From Corynebacterium pseudogenitalium (lineage in GTDB: Bacteria > Actinomycetota > Actinomycetes > Mycobacteriales > Mycobacteriaceae), in contig NZ_CP072934.1 of assembly GCF_024453815.1 (NCBI RefSeq), positions 1,240,001-1,304,000 on the forward strand: a stretch of DNA of 64,000 nucleotides, in the 5' to 3' direction. Of this stretch, positions 47,965-58,293 are shown piece by piece (the first letter of the stretch is position 1; each line of letters opens with the position of its first letter). The translations under genes were made by a program, and so were the position numbers. Below the pieces are notes generated by a model. That model was not told the DNA's origin. It saw nothing but the letters and a program-made list of their open reading frames with translations, and ran no database searches.

Positions 47965-49974
47965 CTATCCAATATGCAGAGGGTCAACCTGCACCCGCAG
48001 CGGTAAATCCTGCTTGCGCGTCGCTCTACTGATCACTCCAGCCCGTAAAGCACGACCTAGCTCATTCCGTTCTTGCACTGCGCACCTCACCAGCATGCGC
48101 TGCGCAGGGCCGAACTGCTGCTCGTCCCAAGTGCCAGGTAATGAGACCCCGCTCGGTAAGTCGACAGGCCCCAATAACTCAGCAGCTAAAGGAAGCGTCG
48201 TATGTGCGAAAAAATCTTCCAAAGCGACACGTGGTGCGTCCACCACTGCTACGTGAGCAGCTGGCGGAAACGAAACCTCTCTTCGATGTCCAAGCTCAAG
48301 CGCCGCATAGCCGGACGGATCCCAGCGCAGGAAGAACTGCACAACCGCAATTCCCGGATCAGCGGTCACGACGACCTCCCCGCCGCGTTCATGGGGCTCA
48401 ACCAGCGCTGCAGCCGCTATCCATCTCGAATATGTCTCTTCAGCTGCTCGCAAGTCTGGACGTTGCAGCAGCGCCCACGCATCCATCAGCACCGCTGCTC
48501 CGTACCCGCCTTCCACTACGGGTTCCGCGCCGGGCGTGGCTACAACAAGCTGTGCCTGAGGCTCAACCTCAGCGAGTACCTTCTCGCCCGAGGAGTTCCG
48601 CACACGAACATGAGGAAATGCTCGGCCAAGCTCCTCTGCCGTCCGGTCTGTGCCCAATACCACTGCGCGCAGCTTTCGCGAACCACATGCAACACAACTA
48701 TAAGACGGATCTATGCGGCCACACCACCGGCAGGTTGGTGCGGAGGCATCCCCACTTTGTGGCAACTCGAGCGGTCCATTGCACGCACGACACCGCGACG
48801 GAGTGCGGCAACCACCGCAAGCCAGCGCACGAATGTATCCAGCACGAGGCACCTGAAACAGCACCGGGCGATTACGCTCAAGAGCCCGCTTTGCTGCTTG
48901 GAACGCCGCAGAAGGAAGCCTTGCTTGCCTTGCACGTGGGTCACGTTCTAGTGCGATGTCGGAATCCCCCGCTGCATAGATCCGCGGCATCCGCTCTCGA
49001 ATCGTGCCTTTCGACGCCTCCAACCCATGCATCCAACCCGATTCGACCAGCATTTGGGTTTCTGCAGTTCTTGCGACACCACCGATGATTAAAGGGACGT
49101 GCTCAAGCGCGGAGCGCGTCGTCAAGACCTCGCGAGCATGCACATACGGCTCACGCGGATCAACAAGATTGTCGTTGCCGTCATCCATGAGCACAAGCAG
49201 TCGAAGATCCTGTACCGGCGCAAACGCGGCAGAGCGAGTCCCCACCACGATTCGGGCCTGCCCATGCAATGCCGAAAGATATCGTGAATACCTTGCCTGC
49301 GGACCCTGTGCAGAAGTGAGCGTGCTTATCTGCCGAGGCCCGACCACCTTCTTCAACTGTGCTTCGAGGCTATCTACATCTCGCTGGTCCGGTACGACGA
49401 TGAGTGCTCCGCCACCGTCAAGCGCGACTTTTGCAGCCAAAGCAGCAACAGGACCTGCCCACGGAGCACCTGGTGCAACCTGCCACGCTGCTCGCACTAG
49501 CTTTCTGGCAAGCACAGCATCGACGAATGATTCACCGTATTGATATGTACTCCATCCCGAAAGATCTGGCTCGGTGGCCGCACCAAGCTCCGCCCAAGGT
49601 GTAGAAGTGTCTGTCTCTTCAGCTTTCTTATGCCGAGGAGGGATCGCTGAGCGATAGATATCAGACCTGACGCCGGCATAGCGCTCAGCGAGTGCGTCGA
49701 CAAGCTGGCGTAACTGGATTGGAGCGACGACCTCCGATGAAATCACGCGCTCGAGGAACCGCAAGTTACCTACATGCTCAGGGGCCTCCGTCCGGCCAAG
49801 AATCAACCCATCAACAAGTCGACCAGCGAACCGCACCCGCACCCGCGTTCCCGGCTGCGCATCTTCTGACTGCTCCTCAGCTACGTAGTAGTCAAAGGTG
49901 CGGTCTAGATGTGCCAACCCAAGCTGGGGTAGCACCTTGGCGACAGGAAGGAAGGTTGCGGGCTGCTTCGACAT
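47965..49974 (-). CDS. priA: Probable primosomal protein N' PriA, ATPase motifs degenerate
   Basis: 669 residues homologous to the replication-restart helicase PriA. The four zinc pairs are intact: Cys386/389, 395/398, 415/418 and 427/430. The Walker A region (about 168-182) reads PGAPWAGPVAALAAK with no GKT, and the Walker B region reads VLMDDGNDN instead of the DEEH form. This loss of helicase motifs is known for actinobacterial PriA, so it is probably a loading scaffold, not a helicase. It starts 11 bases after metK. Confidence 0.93.
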   Translation of the reverse strand: MSKQPATFLPVAKVLPQLGLAHLDRTFDYYVAEEQSEDAQPGTRVRVRFAGRLVDGLILGRTEAPEHVGNLRFLERVISSEVVAPIQLRQLVDALAERYAGVRSDIYRSAIPPRHKKAEETDTSTPWAELGAATEPDLSGWSTYQYGESFVDAVLARKLVRAAWQVAPGAPWAGPVAALAAKVALDGGGALIVVPDQRDVDSLEAQLKKVVGPRQISTLTSAQGPQARYSRYLSALHGQARIVVGTRSAAFAPVQDLRLLVLMDDGNDNLVDPREPYVHAREVLTTRSALEHVPLIIGGVARTAETQMLVESGWMHGLEASKGTIRERMPRIYAAGDSDIALERDPRARQARLPSAAFQAAKRALERNRPVLFQVPRAGYIRALACGGCRTPSRCRACNGPLELPQSGDASAPTCRWCGRIDPSYSCVACGSRKLRAVVLGTDRTAEELGRAFPHVRVRNSSGEKVLAEVEPQAQLVVATPGAEPVVEGGYGAAVLMDAWALLQRPDLRAAEETYSRWIAAAALVEPHERGGEVVVTADPGIAVVQFFLRWDPSGYAALELGHRREVSFPPAAHVAVVDAPRVALEDFFAHTTLPLAAELLGPVDLPSGVSLPGTWDEQQFGPAQRMLVRCAVQERNELGRALRAGVISRATRKQDLPLRVQVDPLHIG

Positions 49975-49985
49975 TCAGCCGTGCC

Positions 49986-51212
49986 TTATACCCCTGCTGC
50001 AGCGCGCAGGTCATCTACCTTGTCCAAACGCTCCCACGGCAAGTCGACATCCGTGCGTCCAAAGTGACCGTACGCAGCCGTTTGGGCATAAATTGGGCGA
50101 AGCAAGTCAAGTTCTTTGATGATTGCAGCCGGACGAAGGTCAAAGACCTTCTCCACAGCCTGCTGAATTGACTCGTTCGTCTGTCCTTCAGCTGCGGTGC
50201 CAAACGTCTCAACGTAGAGGCCAACCGGGGTTGCTCGCCCAATCGCGTACGCTACCTGCACCTCGACGCGGTCTGCTAAACCAGCTGCACAAATATTCTT
50301 GGCAACCCAACGAGTTGCGTACGCAGCAGAGCGGTCAACCTTTGATGGATCCTTGCCGGAAAACGCACCACCGCCGTGCCGTGCCATGCCACCATATGTG
50401 TCTACGATGATCTTTCGCCCAGTCAACCCGGCGTCTCCCATCGGGCCCCCAAGCACAAACGAACCCGAGGGATTAATCAGCAGCTTGGTGTCATCCGTGT
50501 AGAACTCCTCTAACCCAGCGTCAGCGATTACCCACTCGAGCACATGGGTACGGAGCGCGTTCTCGAGTTCCTCTCCGACGAAGTCCGGGTCGTGTTGCGT
50601 GGAAATAACCACGGTATCCAGTGCCACTGGGGTGTCGCCGTCGTAAGCGAACGTCACCTGAGTCTTACCGTCCGGGCGCAAGCCCACGACGGTGCCCATC
50701 TTTCTCACCTCGGTCAAGCGTCGCGCAAGTCGGTGCGCAAGCGCAATTGGTAGCGGCATGTACTCTTCGGTTTCATTCGTAGCGTAACCAAACATCAGCC
50801 CCTGATCACCAGCACCTGTCTGGTTGAGCGCTTCGATGGTGTCGTTCTCGCGCGACTCCTGAGAAAAACTAACGCCGTCCGAAATTTCAGCAGACTGATC
50901 GCCGATGGCGATGTTCACTCCACACGTACGGCCATCAAAGCCCACCTCCGACGAAGAAAACCCGATTCCGACCAACTTGTCGCGGACAATCTTGGCGATG
51001 TTTGAGTAAGCCTCGGTTTGTACCTCACCCACCACGTGCACCTGACCGGTCGTCACTAAGGTTTCTACAGCGACACGCGAGGACGGATCCTGCTTGAGCA
51101 TGTCGTCCAAAATCGCGTCCGAAATTGCGTCGCAGATTTTATCGGGGTGACCTTCAGTCACCGATTCACTGGTGAATAAACGGTAGTACGTACCAGTATC
51201 ACGTGTAGACAA
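49986..51212 (-). CDS. metK: S-adenosylmethionine synthetase
   Basis: 408 residues making SAM from methionine and ATP. N-terminus [25 protein letters not shown], then [16 protein letters not shown] and [22 protein letters not shown] start with AAGGAAG 8 bases upstream. It has its own promoter with a perfect McbR-type operator, listed separately. Confidence 0.97.
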   Translation of the reverse strand: MSTRDTGTYYRLFTSESVTEGHPDKICDAISDAILDDMLKQDPSSRVAVETLVTTGQVHVVGEVQTEAYSNIAKIVRDKLVGIGFSSSEVGFDGRTCGVNIAIGDQSAEISDGVSFSQESRENDTIEALNQTGAGDQGLMFGYATNETEEYMPLPIALAHRLARRLTEVRKMGTVVGLRPDGKTQVTFAYDGDTPVALDTVVISTQHDPDFVGEELENALRTHVLEWVIADAGLEEFYTDDTKLLINPSGSFVLGGPMGDAGLTGRKIIVDTYGGMARHGGGAFSGKDPSKVDRSAAYATRWVAKNICAAGLADRVEVQVAYAIGRATPVGLYVETFGTAAEGQTNESIQQAVEKVFDLRPAAIIKELDLLRPIYAQTAAYGHFGRTDVDLPWERLDKVDDLRAAAGV

Positions 51213-51296
51213 AGCGGTCTTCCTTTTGCTCTTTCGTTCCTACAGAGAATGGCCAGCGAAGACGTACCATCGCCAACCGTTGATGCAATGCACTTT

Positions 51297-51325
51297 AGAG
51301 TAGACCACTCGGTCTAATAACTCAA
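51297..51325 (-). promoter_or_regulatory. metK promoter with McbR operator
   Basis: On the minus strand a -35 TTGAGT (51320-51325) and a -10 TACTCT (51297-51302) are exactly 17 bases apart. The spacer contains TAGAC (51312-51316) and GTCTA (51301-51305) half sites 6 bases apart, a perfect copy of the C. glutamicum McbR consensus TAGAC-N6-GTCTA. McbR represses methionine genes including metK in response to S-adenosylhomocysteine, so binding here would directly block this promoter. Confidence 0.85.
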
Positions 51326-51334
51326 ACGTCGTTT

Positions 51335-52552
51335 CTACATGTGGAGTGACTCAACCTTATCCAGCAGGTGCACTGCAACTTCCAGCTTTGTACCATGCGG
51401 AATCGCCTGTTCCCGACCCGAACTATCAAGGAACCACCCCTGATTGTGTGCCTGACCGAAGACAGCTCCCTGCGCCACCGAATTCACCATCAGACCGTCC
51501 ACTCCCTTGCGCTGCAGCTTGCGCCGGGCGTTCTCAAGTTCGTTATCGGTCTCCGCAGCGAACCCAACAATCGTCGCAGAGGTAAGCCCCTCTTTCCTCA
51601 TCTCACCAAGTCCCTGCAAAATATCGGGGTTTGCAACCAGGTCCACCTGAGAAAGCTCTTGACTGTTATCATCTTTCTTCAGTTTCTTCTGCGCCGCATG
51701 CCGTGGCCTCATATCAGCTACAGCAGCAGCCATAACGATGATGTCGGCTTGTGGAGCAAGGCTGCGCATCGCCTCATTCATCTGGAGAGCAGTAGTGACA
51801 CGATGTATCTCGGCACCAGCGGGGATGCTCAAGTGGTCAATGGCACCCGCGACGATATCAACATGGGCACCTCTTTGTGCTGCAATCTCTGCCAGAGCAA
51901 AACCTTGCTTGCCGGAGGAATGATTCCCCAAGAATCGGACAGGATCAAGTGGCTCCCGAGTGCCTCCGGCACTGATCAACACTCTTTTGCCCTTGAGCGT
52001 TTGCTCAATTGGCCCGGTAGCAGCCACGGTCTCTGTCAGCTTGACAATCTGCGAGGGGTCGAGAAGCCGACCTGCCCCACTGTCCTTGCCCGTCAGCCGC
52101 CCATGCGCTGGCTCCAGTACGGTGTACCCCCGAGAGCGAAGGACCGACACGTTGTGTTGCGTAGCGCGATTGTCCCACATCTCAGTATGCATTGCCGGAG
52201 CGAGCACGACAGGACACGTTGCCATGAGCAGTGTGGAAGTTAAGAGATCATCAGCGCGCCCACTAGCCACGCGCGCCAGAAAGTCTGCAGTAGCAGGAGC
52301 CACCACAATGACGTCCGCATCCTGCCCGATTCGTACGTGCTGCACCTCATCAACGCGCGAAAAAACATCAGTGTCTACCGGAGCGCCAGACAGCGCCTCA
52401 AAAGTGGCCGCACCTACAAACTTCAAGGCGTTTTCTGTCGGAATAACCCGTACTTCAACCCCTTGCTCGCGAAATCCGCGAACAATCTGACAGGCTTTGT
52501 ACGCTGCGATACCGCCCGAAACGCCAACGACTACCTTGCTCACTTCGTTCAT
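51335..52552 (-). CDS. coaBC: Phosphopantothenoylcysteine decarboxylase / phosphopantothenate-cysteine ligase CoaBC
   Basis: About 405 residues with two coenzyme-A synthesis activities. The N-terminal flavoprotein CoaC domain has VVVGVSGGIAAYKACQIV, TADFLARVASGRADD and PAMHTEMW. The C-terminal CoaB domain has VLISAGGTREPLDPVRFLGN and the NHSSGKQG loop. I start at the ATG at 52552 because the -10 element TACACT ends 8 bases before it; the longer in-frame extension runs through a terminator. Confidence 0.95.
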   Translation of the reverse strand: MNEVSKVVVGVSGGIAAYKACQIVRGFREQGVEVRVIPTENALKFVGAATFEALSGAPVDTDVFSRVDEVQHVRIGQDADVIVVAPATADFLARVASGRADDLLTSTLLMATCPVVLAPAMHTEMWDNRATQHNVSVLRSRGYTVLEPAHGRLTGKDSGAGRLLDPSQIVKLTETVAATGPIEQTLKGKRVLISAGGTREPLDPVRFLGNHSSGKQGFALAEIAAQRGAHVDIVAGAIDHLSIPAGAEIHRVTTALQMNEAMRSLAPQADIIVMAAAVADMRPRHAAQKKLKKDDNSQELSQVDLVANPDILQGLGEMRKEGLTSATIVGFAAETDNELENARRKLQRKGVDGLMVNSVAQGAVFGQAHNQGWFLDSSGREQAIPHGTKLEVAVHLLDKVESLHM

Positions 52553-52560
52553 AGCAAAAG

Positions 52561-52566
52561 AGTGTA
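52561..52566 (-). promoter_or_regulatory. -10 element for leaderless coaBC
   Basis: TACACT on the minus strand, ending 8 bases before the coaBC ATG, just downstream of the rpoZ terminator T-run. There is no ribosome-binding site, so a leaderless mRNA is expected. Confidence 0.65.
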
Positions 52567-52569
52567 CGC

Positions 52570-52609
52570 AAAACCCCGCAGCCGCTTCCATTAGGGAGCC
52601 GCTGCGGGG
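52570..52609 (-). terminator. rpoZ terminator
   Basis: Arms CCCCGCAGC and GCTGCGGGG pair perfectly over 9 bases around an 18-base loop, followed on the minus strand by TTTT. It lies about 30 bases after the rpoZ stop. Confidence 0.88.
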
Positions 52610-52637
52610 CAAGTGTGTGATATGAGGGTGCGGGGAG

Positions 52638-52949
52638 TTACATGCCCTCTTCGTGCTCGAGCAAACTCGAGTTGATCTCACGAAGCGCGATCGAAAGCGG
52701 CTTCTCACCCGGCTCCGGCGTCACCAATGGCCCGATGAACTCAAAAACGCCCTCGTCTGAGTTCTGGTAGTAGCTGTTGATTTGGCGGGCGCGCTTGGCC
52801 GCAAAGATTACCAAGGCGTACTTCGACGAAACCTTCGTCAGTAGCTCATCAATCGGGGGTGCGGTAATACCATCAGGGGTGTCGTATGCTTTTTCTTCCG
52901 CGTCGCCCGCAGGGCCATCTTGCAACAGATCGCTGTTGATCGTGCTCAA
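52638..52949 (-). CDS. rpoZ: RNA polymerase omega subunit
   Basis: 103 residues. The conserved core is [35 protein letters not shown], with a C-terminal [10 protein letters not shown] helix. It helps RNA polymerase assembly. TTG start preceded by AGTAGG. It lies 28 bases after gmk, in the usual mihF-gmk-rpoZ order. Confidence 0.96.
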   Translation of the reverse strand: MSTINSDLLQDGPAGDAEEKAYDTPDGITAPPIDELLTKVSSKYALVIFAAKRARQINSYYQNSDEGVFEFIGPLVTPEPGEKPLSIALREINSSLLEHEEGM

Positions 52950-52976
52950 TTCAACCTACTTCTCGTTGTACTTCAA

Positions 52977-53570
52977 TTAATTGTCAGTGTCTCGGCCGTC
53001 AGACCCCACAAGAAGGTCCACTATAGCAGCGACAGCGTCATCGATGTTGTCATTGACCACGACGTTGTCGAATTCGTCCTGCGCCGCAATCTCGTTGCGG
53101 GCAGTTTCCAGACGACGCTCGATCACCTCTTGCGTCTCCGTGCCCCTGCCAGTGAGTCGCTCTACAAGAATTTCCCACGACGGCGGGGCCAAGAAAACGG
53201 TGGCCGCCTCTGGCATCAAGCCTTTGATGTTTCGAGCTCCAACCAAGTCGACTTCGACGAGGACTGGCCGACCAGCCTCCAACGCCTCGCGCACTGGAGA
53301 AGCTGGAGTACCGGAGCGCTGGAGCCCTCCATGGATATCTGCCCACTCAAGCATCTCGCCCGAATCAATCTTCTGTTGGAACTCATCAGGCGTAACAAAG
53401 AAGTAATCCTTGCCGTCCTGTTCGCCCGGCCGAGGTGCGCGCGTTGTCATTGAGACAGAGAAGTACAGTTCAGGAACTTCTGTGCGCAAGCGCTGCACAA
53501 CGGTTGACTTCCCTACCGCTGACGGGCCGGCCAGAACTACGAGATTACCGCGTGAAGTGGGAGTCGACAC
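52977..53570 (-). CDS. gmk: Guanylate kinase
   Basis: About 197 residues phosphorylating GMP to GDP. The P-loop GPSAVGKST is at 15-23, and [21 protein letters not shown] is the GMP-binding region. The GTG at 53570 is chosen: GAGGA at the end of mihF lies 8 bases before it and the N-terminus then matches the family. It lies 4 bases after mihF. Confidence 0.95.
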   Translation of the reverse strand: MSTPTSRGNLVVLAGPSAVGKSTVVQRLRTEVPELYFSVSMTTRAPRPGEQDGKDYFFVTPDEFQQKIDSGEMLEWADIHGGLQRSGTPASPVREALEAGRPVLVEVDLVGARNIKGLMPEAATVFLAPPSWEILVERLTGRGTETQEVIERRLETARNEIAAQDEFDNVVVNDNIDDAVAAIVDLLVGSDGRDTDN

Positions 53571-53574
53571 TGGA

Positions 53575-53898
53575 TTAGTCCTCGGAGAAACCAAAGCGCT
53601 CAAGCAGGGCACGGCGCTGACGGTCACCCAGACCGCGCAGACGACGCGTCTGTGCAATCTCAAGCTCTTCCATGATCTCGCGAGCCTTCACCTTGCCAAC
53701 CTTTGGCAGAGCCTCCAGGAGCGCAGAGACCTTGGTCTTACCGATGATTTCATCGGTAGCTGCCTTCTCCAAAACCTCAGCGAGGTTCGTGTCGCCGCGC
53801 TTCAGCGAAGCCTTCAGCTCTGCACGCTGCTTACGCGCTTCTGCTGCCTTCTCAAGTGCTGCCTTGCGCTGCTCATCGGTCAACTGTGGAAGTGCCAC
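53575..53898 (-). CDS. mihF: Mycobacterial-type integration host factor MihF
   Basis: 107-residue DNA-binding nucleoid protein. The N-terminus is [20 protein letters not shown] after GTG; it has a basic helix and a helix-two-turn-helix region ([37 protein letters not shown]). The GTG at 53898 has GGAGGA 5 bases upstream and gives the conserved N-terminus; the longer frame does not. A TACTAT -10-like element lies at 53970-53975. Confidence 0.94.
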   Translation of the reverse strand: MALPQLTDEQRKAALEKAAEARKQRAELKASLKRGDTNLAEVLEKAATDEIIGKTKVSALLEALPKVGKVKAREIMEELEIAQTRRLRGLGDRQRRALLERFGFSED

Positions 53899-54115
53899 GG
53901 TTTCCTCCATGTAGATAGTAGTTCTATTGCTCCAGTGCTTTGGCACCGGACCGCGATTTACCAGCCCCGATAGTACCGGACTAAGCAAGCGGCTCCGAGC
54001 CAGTGTAGCACTAGGAAGTTTTCTTCATGATGTATTGCATGGCGTTTAGCCACGTCAACGCATCGACGCAACTAAACTACCAGCAATTATGCAATCTGGT
54101 AAATACGAGCTATCT

Positions 54116-54916
54116 CTATTGCCAATTCGCCTGGTCAACGGCACGTTTTCGCAGTTCATCTGGGTCCGGACCAGCAGTAAGAATCCCACGTGACATATTG
54201 GGATAAAACTGCCCAATTCTCTTCCCCGCGATCTCACGAACGTCGTTAAAGCTAGCCCCTTGTGCGCCAACGCCTGGCATAAGGACTGGCCCAGTAAACC
54301 TCGAAAGATCAAGCGCGTATGAGAGCGTCGCCCCCACCACAATCCCCACATCTGAACGGTGCGTGCTATTCAGCGCCTCACAGGCATCAACCATCTGCTG
54401 CGCAATTGTTACACCGTCTATCTGTTGAGATTGGAACTCCAGCGCCTCCGGGTTCGAGTTAGCAGCCATAACAAATACTCCTTTCCCATACTCGAAGGCA
54501 GTGTTGATTGCAGGGGCAAGGGAACCAACGCCAAGAAACGGAGTCAGCGTGAGGGCATCCACTTCTAGGGGCGATCCCGGTCGAAGCCAAGCGTCGGCAT
54601 ACCCTTGCATTGTCGAACCGATATCCCCTCGCTTCGCATCTGCTATCACAAGCGTTCGTGACTCCCGGAAGCGTTGAATGAGTCGCTCTAGGACGCGGAA
54701 GCCTGCGGATCCAAATCGTTCATAGAACGCGACCTGTGGCTTGACCACAGCTGCATGGCCAGCAAACGCCTCAACACAGGCATCGGAAAACGCGGCAAGG
54801 CCATCTACGGTATCTGGGAGACCCCACTGTTCAAGGATCTGTGCATGCGGGTCGATGCCCACACACAGCTGCCCGTGTTCACGGGCAGCACTGTGCAAGT
54901 CGAGCGCAAAGGACAC
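54116..54916 (-). CDS. pyrF: Orotidine 5'-phosphate decarboxylase
   Basis: 266 residues making UMP from OMP, of the longer type 2 family. The catalytic motif is IADAKRGDIGST, with VGIDPHAQIL at the start and VKPQVAFYERFG. GTG start 2 bases after the carB stop, with GGAG inside carB. Last gene of the pyr operon. A short TACCAG/CTGGTA hairpin at 54078-54101 follows it but has only a weak T-tract. Confidence 0.96.
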   Translation of the reverse strand: MSFALDLHSAAREHGQLCVGIDPHAQILEQWGLPDTVDGLAAFSDACVEAFAGHAAVVKPQVAFYERFGSAGFRVLERLIQRFRESRTLVIADAKRGDIGSTMQGYADAWLRPGSPLEVDALTLTPFLGVGSLAPAINTAFEYGKGVFVMAANSNPEALEFQSQQIDGVTIAQQMVDACEALNSTHRSDVGIVVGATLSYALDLSRFTGPVLMPGVGAQGASFNDVREIAGKRIGQFYPNMSRGILTAGPDPDELRKRAVDQANWQ

Positions 54917-54918
54917 GG

Positions 54919-57900
54919 CTACTTATCTCCGTTCTCAGTCCGAGTTTCGGACTCAAGTTCCTGAAGGCTCATGACAGCGATTTCATTGTCACGAAGCGCT
55001 TCGATACCTTGGACCGCGGCGGTAACGCCCTGAACTGTCGTCATGAGTGGTACGCCGTGTGCAACGGCTGCGGCGCGGATATCGTATCCGTCGTGGCGTG
55101 CACCTGAAGATCCTGCGGGCGTGTTCAGAATCAGGTCAATCTCACCATCGTTAATGCAGTCGACGATCGATTTGCCTTCCGCCCCGTTTCGGACGTCTGA
55201 GGCCTTCAATACGATCTCGCAAGGGATCCCATTCCTTCGCAGCATTTGGGCTGTGCCGCCTGTAGCCAGAATCTTGAATCCCATTGTGGAAAGGCGCTGA
55301 ATTGGGAAAATCAGGGTTCTCTTGTCACGGTTAGCGACAGAAACGAATACTGTGCCTTCCGTCGGAAGTGCGCCAAAGGCTGCTGCCTCAGCCTTCGCGT
55401 AGGCAACTCCGAACGACGGCGCTAAGCCCATCACTTCGCCAGTCGACTTCATCTCTGGACCAAGGATGGTGTCGAGCATCGCTCCGTCCGGCCGACGGAA
55501 GCGGTTGAACGGCAACACGGCCTCTTTCACTGCGATTGGGTGATCAAGTGGCAGCGAGCCACCGTCGTAGTCACTCGGGATCATCTCTTCGGCCTTCAGC
55601 TCTGCGATGGTCGCACCCATCATCACACGAGCAGCCGCCTTGGCTAGGTGTACGCCGGTCGCCTTCGACACGAAAGGAACGGTTCGCGACGCACGCGGGT
55701 TGGCTTCAATGACGTAGAGGATGTCGTCTTTCAACGCGAACTGTACGTTCATCAGACCAGTAACGCCGATACCGTGCGCCAACGCCTCTGCAGAACGACG
55801 CACCTTTTCAATGTCCTCTGGCCCAATGGTCATCGGAGGCAGTGCACAGGCCGAATCGCCGGAGTGGATGCCGGCTTCCTCGATGTGTTCCATGACGCCA
55901 CCGAGGTAGACGTCCTTACCATCCGAGAGCACGTCGACGTCGATCTCAATCGCGGAATCCAGGAAGCGGTCAACAAGCACAGGGTGATCCGGCGAGAGTT
56001 CGGTCGCGCGATTGATATAGTCTTCAAGGCTTTGCTCGTCGTAGACAATCTCCATGCCTCGACCGCCCAGCACGTAGGAAGGACGAACAAGGACGGGGTA
56101 TCCAATCTCATTTGCTACTCGACGTGCCTCTTCGAAAGAAACGGCGGTACCGTACGCTGGCGCAGGCAGTTTGGCAGCGTCGAGCACCTTGCCAAACTCG
56201 CCCCGGTCTTCCGCGGAATCGATGGCTTCGGGGCTAGTTCCGACTACCGGCACCCCGGCGTCGGCGAGTCGCTGCGCGAGCCCGAGTGGCGTCTGACCAC
56301 CCAACTGCACGATAACGCCTGCAACCGTGCCAGACAGAGACTCAGCGCGATAGATCTCCATGACATCTTCGAATGTCAGAGGCTCGAAGTAGAGCCTGTC
56401 AGCCGTGTCGTAGTCAGTGGAAACGGTCTCCGGGTTGCAGTTGATCATCACTGTCTCGTAGCCAACCCGCGAGAGCTCCAGCGCGGCGTGGACGCACGAG
56501 TAGTCAAACTCTATGCCTTGACCGATGCGGTTCGGGCCGGAGCCCAGGATCAGCACCTTCTCCTTATCGGAGGAGGCAACCTCAGACTCTGCCTCAGGAT
56601 CCCATTCGTAAGCGGAGTAATGATACGGCGTCTGTGCTTCGAACTCACCCGCGCAAGTATCAACGGTCTTGTATACAGGGTGGACGCCAAGAGACCACCG
56701 GAGTGATCGTACGCCATCTTCGCCGGCTAGCTCAGGGCGAAGGGCAGCAATCTGTGCATCAGAGAGCCCGAAAACCTTCGCTTCACGGAGCAGCTCAGCG
56801 TCGAGAACGGGGGCGTCGATTAGCGCCTGGCGGAACTCAACGAGCGCTGCCAACTCAGCGAGGAACCACGGGTCAATCCCACTAGCTTCGTAGACCTGCT
56901 CGATGCTCGCGCCCAAGCGCAGCGCGAGTTCAACATCGTACATGCGCTTGTCGGTCGGGACGCGCAGATCCTGGAGGACAGCATCCACATCATTCTCACG
57001 ACCCTCAGCAAAGTAGCTATCCGGCTTCGTCCAGAAACCGTTCGGCTTCTCTTCCATTGACCGCATGACCTTATTCAAGCCTTGGATGTAGTTGCGCCCA
57101 ATGCCCATCGCTTCGCCAACAGCCTTCATCGAGGTGCCCAACGTCTCGTCTGATCCAGGGAACTTCTCGAACGTAAAGCGAGGCATCTTGACGATGACGT
57201 AGTCGAGCGTCGGCTCAAACGCGGCTGGGGTCACCCCGGTGATGTCGTTTTGAATCTCATCCAGCGTGTAGCCAATAGCCAGCTTGGAGGCGATCTTTGC
57301 AATCGGGAAGCCCGTCGCCTTCGACGCAAGAGCCGAAGAGCGAGAGACACGTGGGTTCATCTCAATTGTGATGATGCGCCCGTCAGTAGGGTTCACCGCG
57401 AACTGAATATTGCAGCCACCCGTATCGACGCCCACTTCGCGGATAATGGCGATACCCTGATCACGCATGGTCTGGAACTCCCGATCCGTCAGCGTCATAG
57501 CCGGCGCGACGGTGACAGAGTCACCTGTGTGGACACCAAGCGCATCAACGTTCTCGATTGAGGCGACCACGATGACGTTGTCATTGCGGTCGCGGACAAG
57601 CTCAAGCTCGAACTCCTTCCAGCCGAGAATAGACTCCTCGATCAGCACATTTGCCTCCGGGGAGGCATCAAGTCCCCCACCTGCGATGCGGTCAAGGTCC
57701 TCCATAGTGAACGCAAGACCAGAGCCAAGACCGCCCATGGTGAAGGAAGGACGGACAACGACCGGAAGCCCAAGCTCCTGGACAGTCTCGTGGACTTCAT
57801 CCATCGAGTAGCACACACGTGAGCGGGCAGATTCACCGCCGATCTTCTCGACGATGTCCTTGAACTTCTGCCGATCCTCACCGCGCTCAATTGCATCGAT

Positions 57901-58269
57901 GTTTGCGCCAATAAGCTCCACGTTATGCTTTGCCAGGATACCCTGGCGCTCAAGTTGGATCGCTGCGTTCAAGGCAGTTTGACCGCCGAGCGTTGGCAGA
58001 ATCGCATCGACTGGATGCCCCTGCTCTGCTTCACGGGCCAAGATCATGTCGATGTAGCTTGGGTCAATCGGCTCAACATAGGTGTGATCCGCAAACTCCG
58101 GGTCCGTCATGATCGTTGCCGGGTTCGAGTTAATGAGCGTGACTCGTAGCCCTTCTTCCTTCAGGACGCGACAAGCCTGCGTCCCCGAGTAATCAAACTC
58201 GCACGCCTGGCCAATAACGATTGGCCCGGAGCCAATAACCATCACATGGTTGATATCTTCGCGCTTCAT
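54919..58269 (-). CDS. carB: Carbamoyl-phosphate synthase large subunit
   Basis: 1116 residues with two ATP-grasp halves (about 1-400 and 560-940) joined by an oligomerisation region and ended by an MGS-like allosteric domain (about 950-1116, where UMP or IMP acts). N-terminus has [21 protein letters not shown], and the second half repeats [26 protein letters not shown] lies 9 bases before the ATG. It works with CarA, encoded upstream, to make carbamoyl phosphate for pyrimidines and arginine. Confidence 0.98.
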   Translation of the reverse strand: MKREDINHVMVIGSGPIVIGQACEFDYSGTQACRVLKEEGLRVTLINSNPATIMTDPEFADHTYVEPIDPSYIDMILAREAEQGHPVDAILPTLGGQTALNAAIQLERQGILAKHNVELIGANIDAIERGEDRQKFKDIVEKIGGESARSRVCYSMDEVHETVQELGLPVVVRPSFTMGGLGSGLAFTMEDLDRIAGGGLDASPEANVLIEESILGWKEFELELVRDRNDNVIVVASIENVDALGVHTGDSVTVAPAMTLTDREFQTMRDQGIAIIREVGVDTGGCNIQFAVNPTDGRIITIEMNPRVSRSSALASKATGFPIAKIASKLAIGYTLDEIQNDITGVTPAAFEPTLDYVIVKMPRFTFEKFPGSDETLGTSMKAVGEAMGIGRNYIQGLNKVMRSMEEKPNGFWTKPDSYFAEGRENDVDAVLQDLRVPTDKRMYDVELALRLGASIEQVYEASGIDPWFLAELAALVEFRQALIDAPVLDAELLREAKVFGLSDAQIAALRPELAGEDGVRSLRWSLGVHPVYKTVDTCAGEFEAQTPYHYSAYEWDPEAESEVASSDKEKVLILGSGPNRIGQGIEFDYSCVHAALELSRVGYETVMINCNPETVSTDYDTADRLYFEPLTFEDVMEIYRAESLSGTVAGVIVQLGGQTPLGLAQRLADAGVPVVGTSPEAIDSAEDRGEFGKVLDAAKLPAPAYGTAVSFEEARRVANEIGYPVLVRPSYVLGGRGMEIVYDEQSLEDYINRATELSPDHPVLVDRFLDSAIEIDVDVLSDGKDVYLGGVMEHIEEAGIHSGDSACALPPMTIGPEDIEKVRRSAEALAHGIGVTGLMNVQFALKDDILYVIEANPRASRTVPFVSKATGVHLAKAAARVMMGATIAELKAEEMIPSDYDGGSLPLDHPIAVKEAVLPFNRFRRPDGAMLDTILGPEMKSTGEVMGLAPSFGVAYAKAEAAAFGALPTEGTVFVSVANRDKRTLIFPIQRLSTMGFKILATGGTAQMLRRNGIPCEIVLKASDVRNGAEGKSIVDCINDGEIDLILNTPAGSSGARHDGYDIRAAAVAHGVPLMTTVQGVTAAVQGIEALRDNEIAVMSLQELESETRTENGDK

Positions 58270-58293
58270 TGTGTGAATCTCCTCTAATGCTGG

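Noticed and set aside
51213..51334. SAM riboswitch before metK
   Set aside because: Only about 120 bases are available and no SAM-riboswitch-like helices are seen; the McbR operator explains regulation.
55648..56706. 352-codon plus-strand frame opposite carB
   Set aside because: Composition typical of antisense shadow; carB on the other strand is unambiguous.
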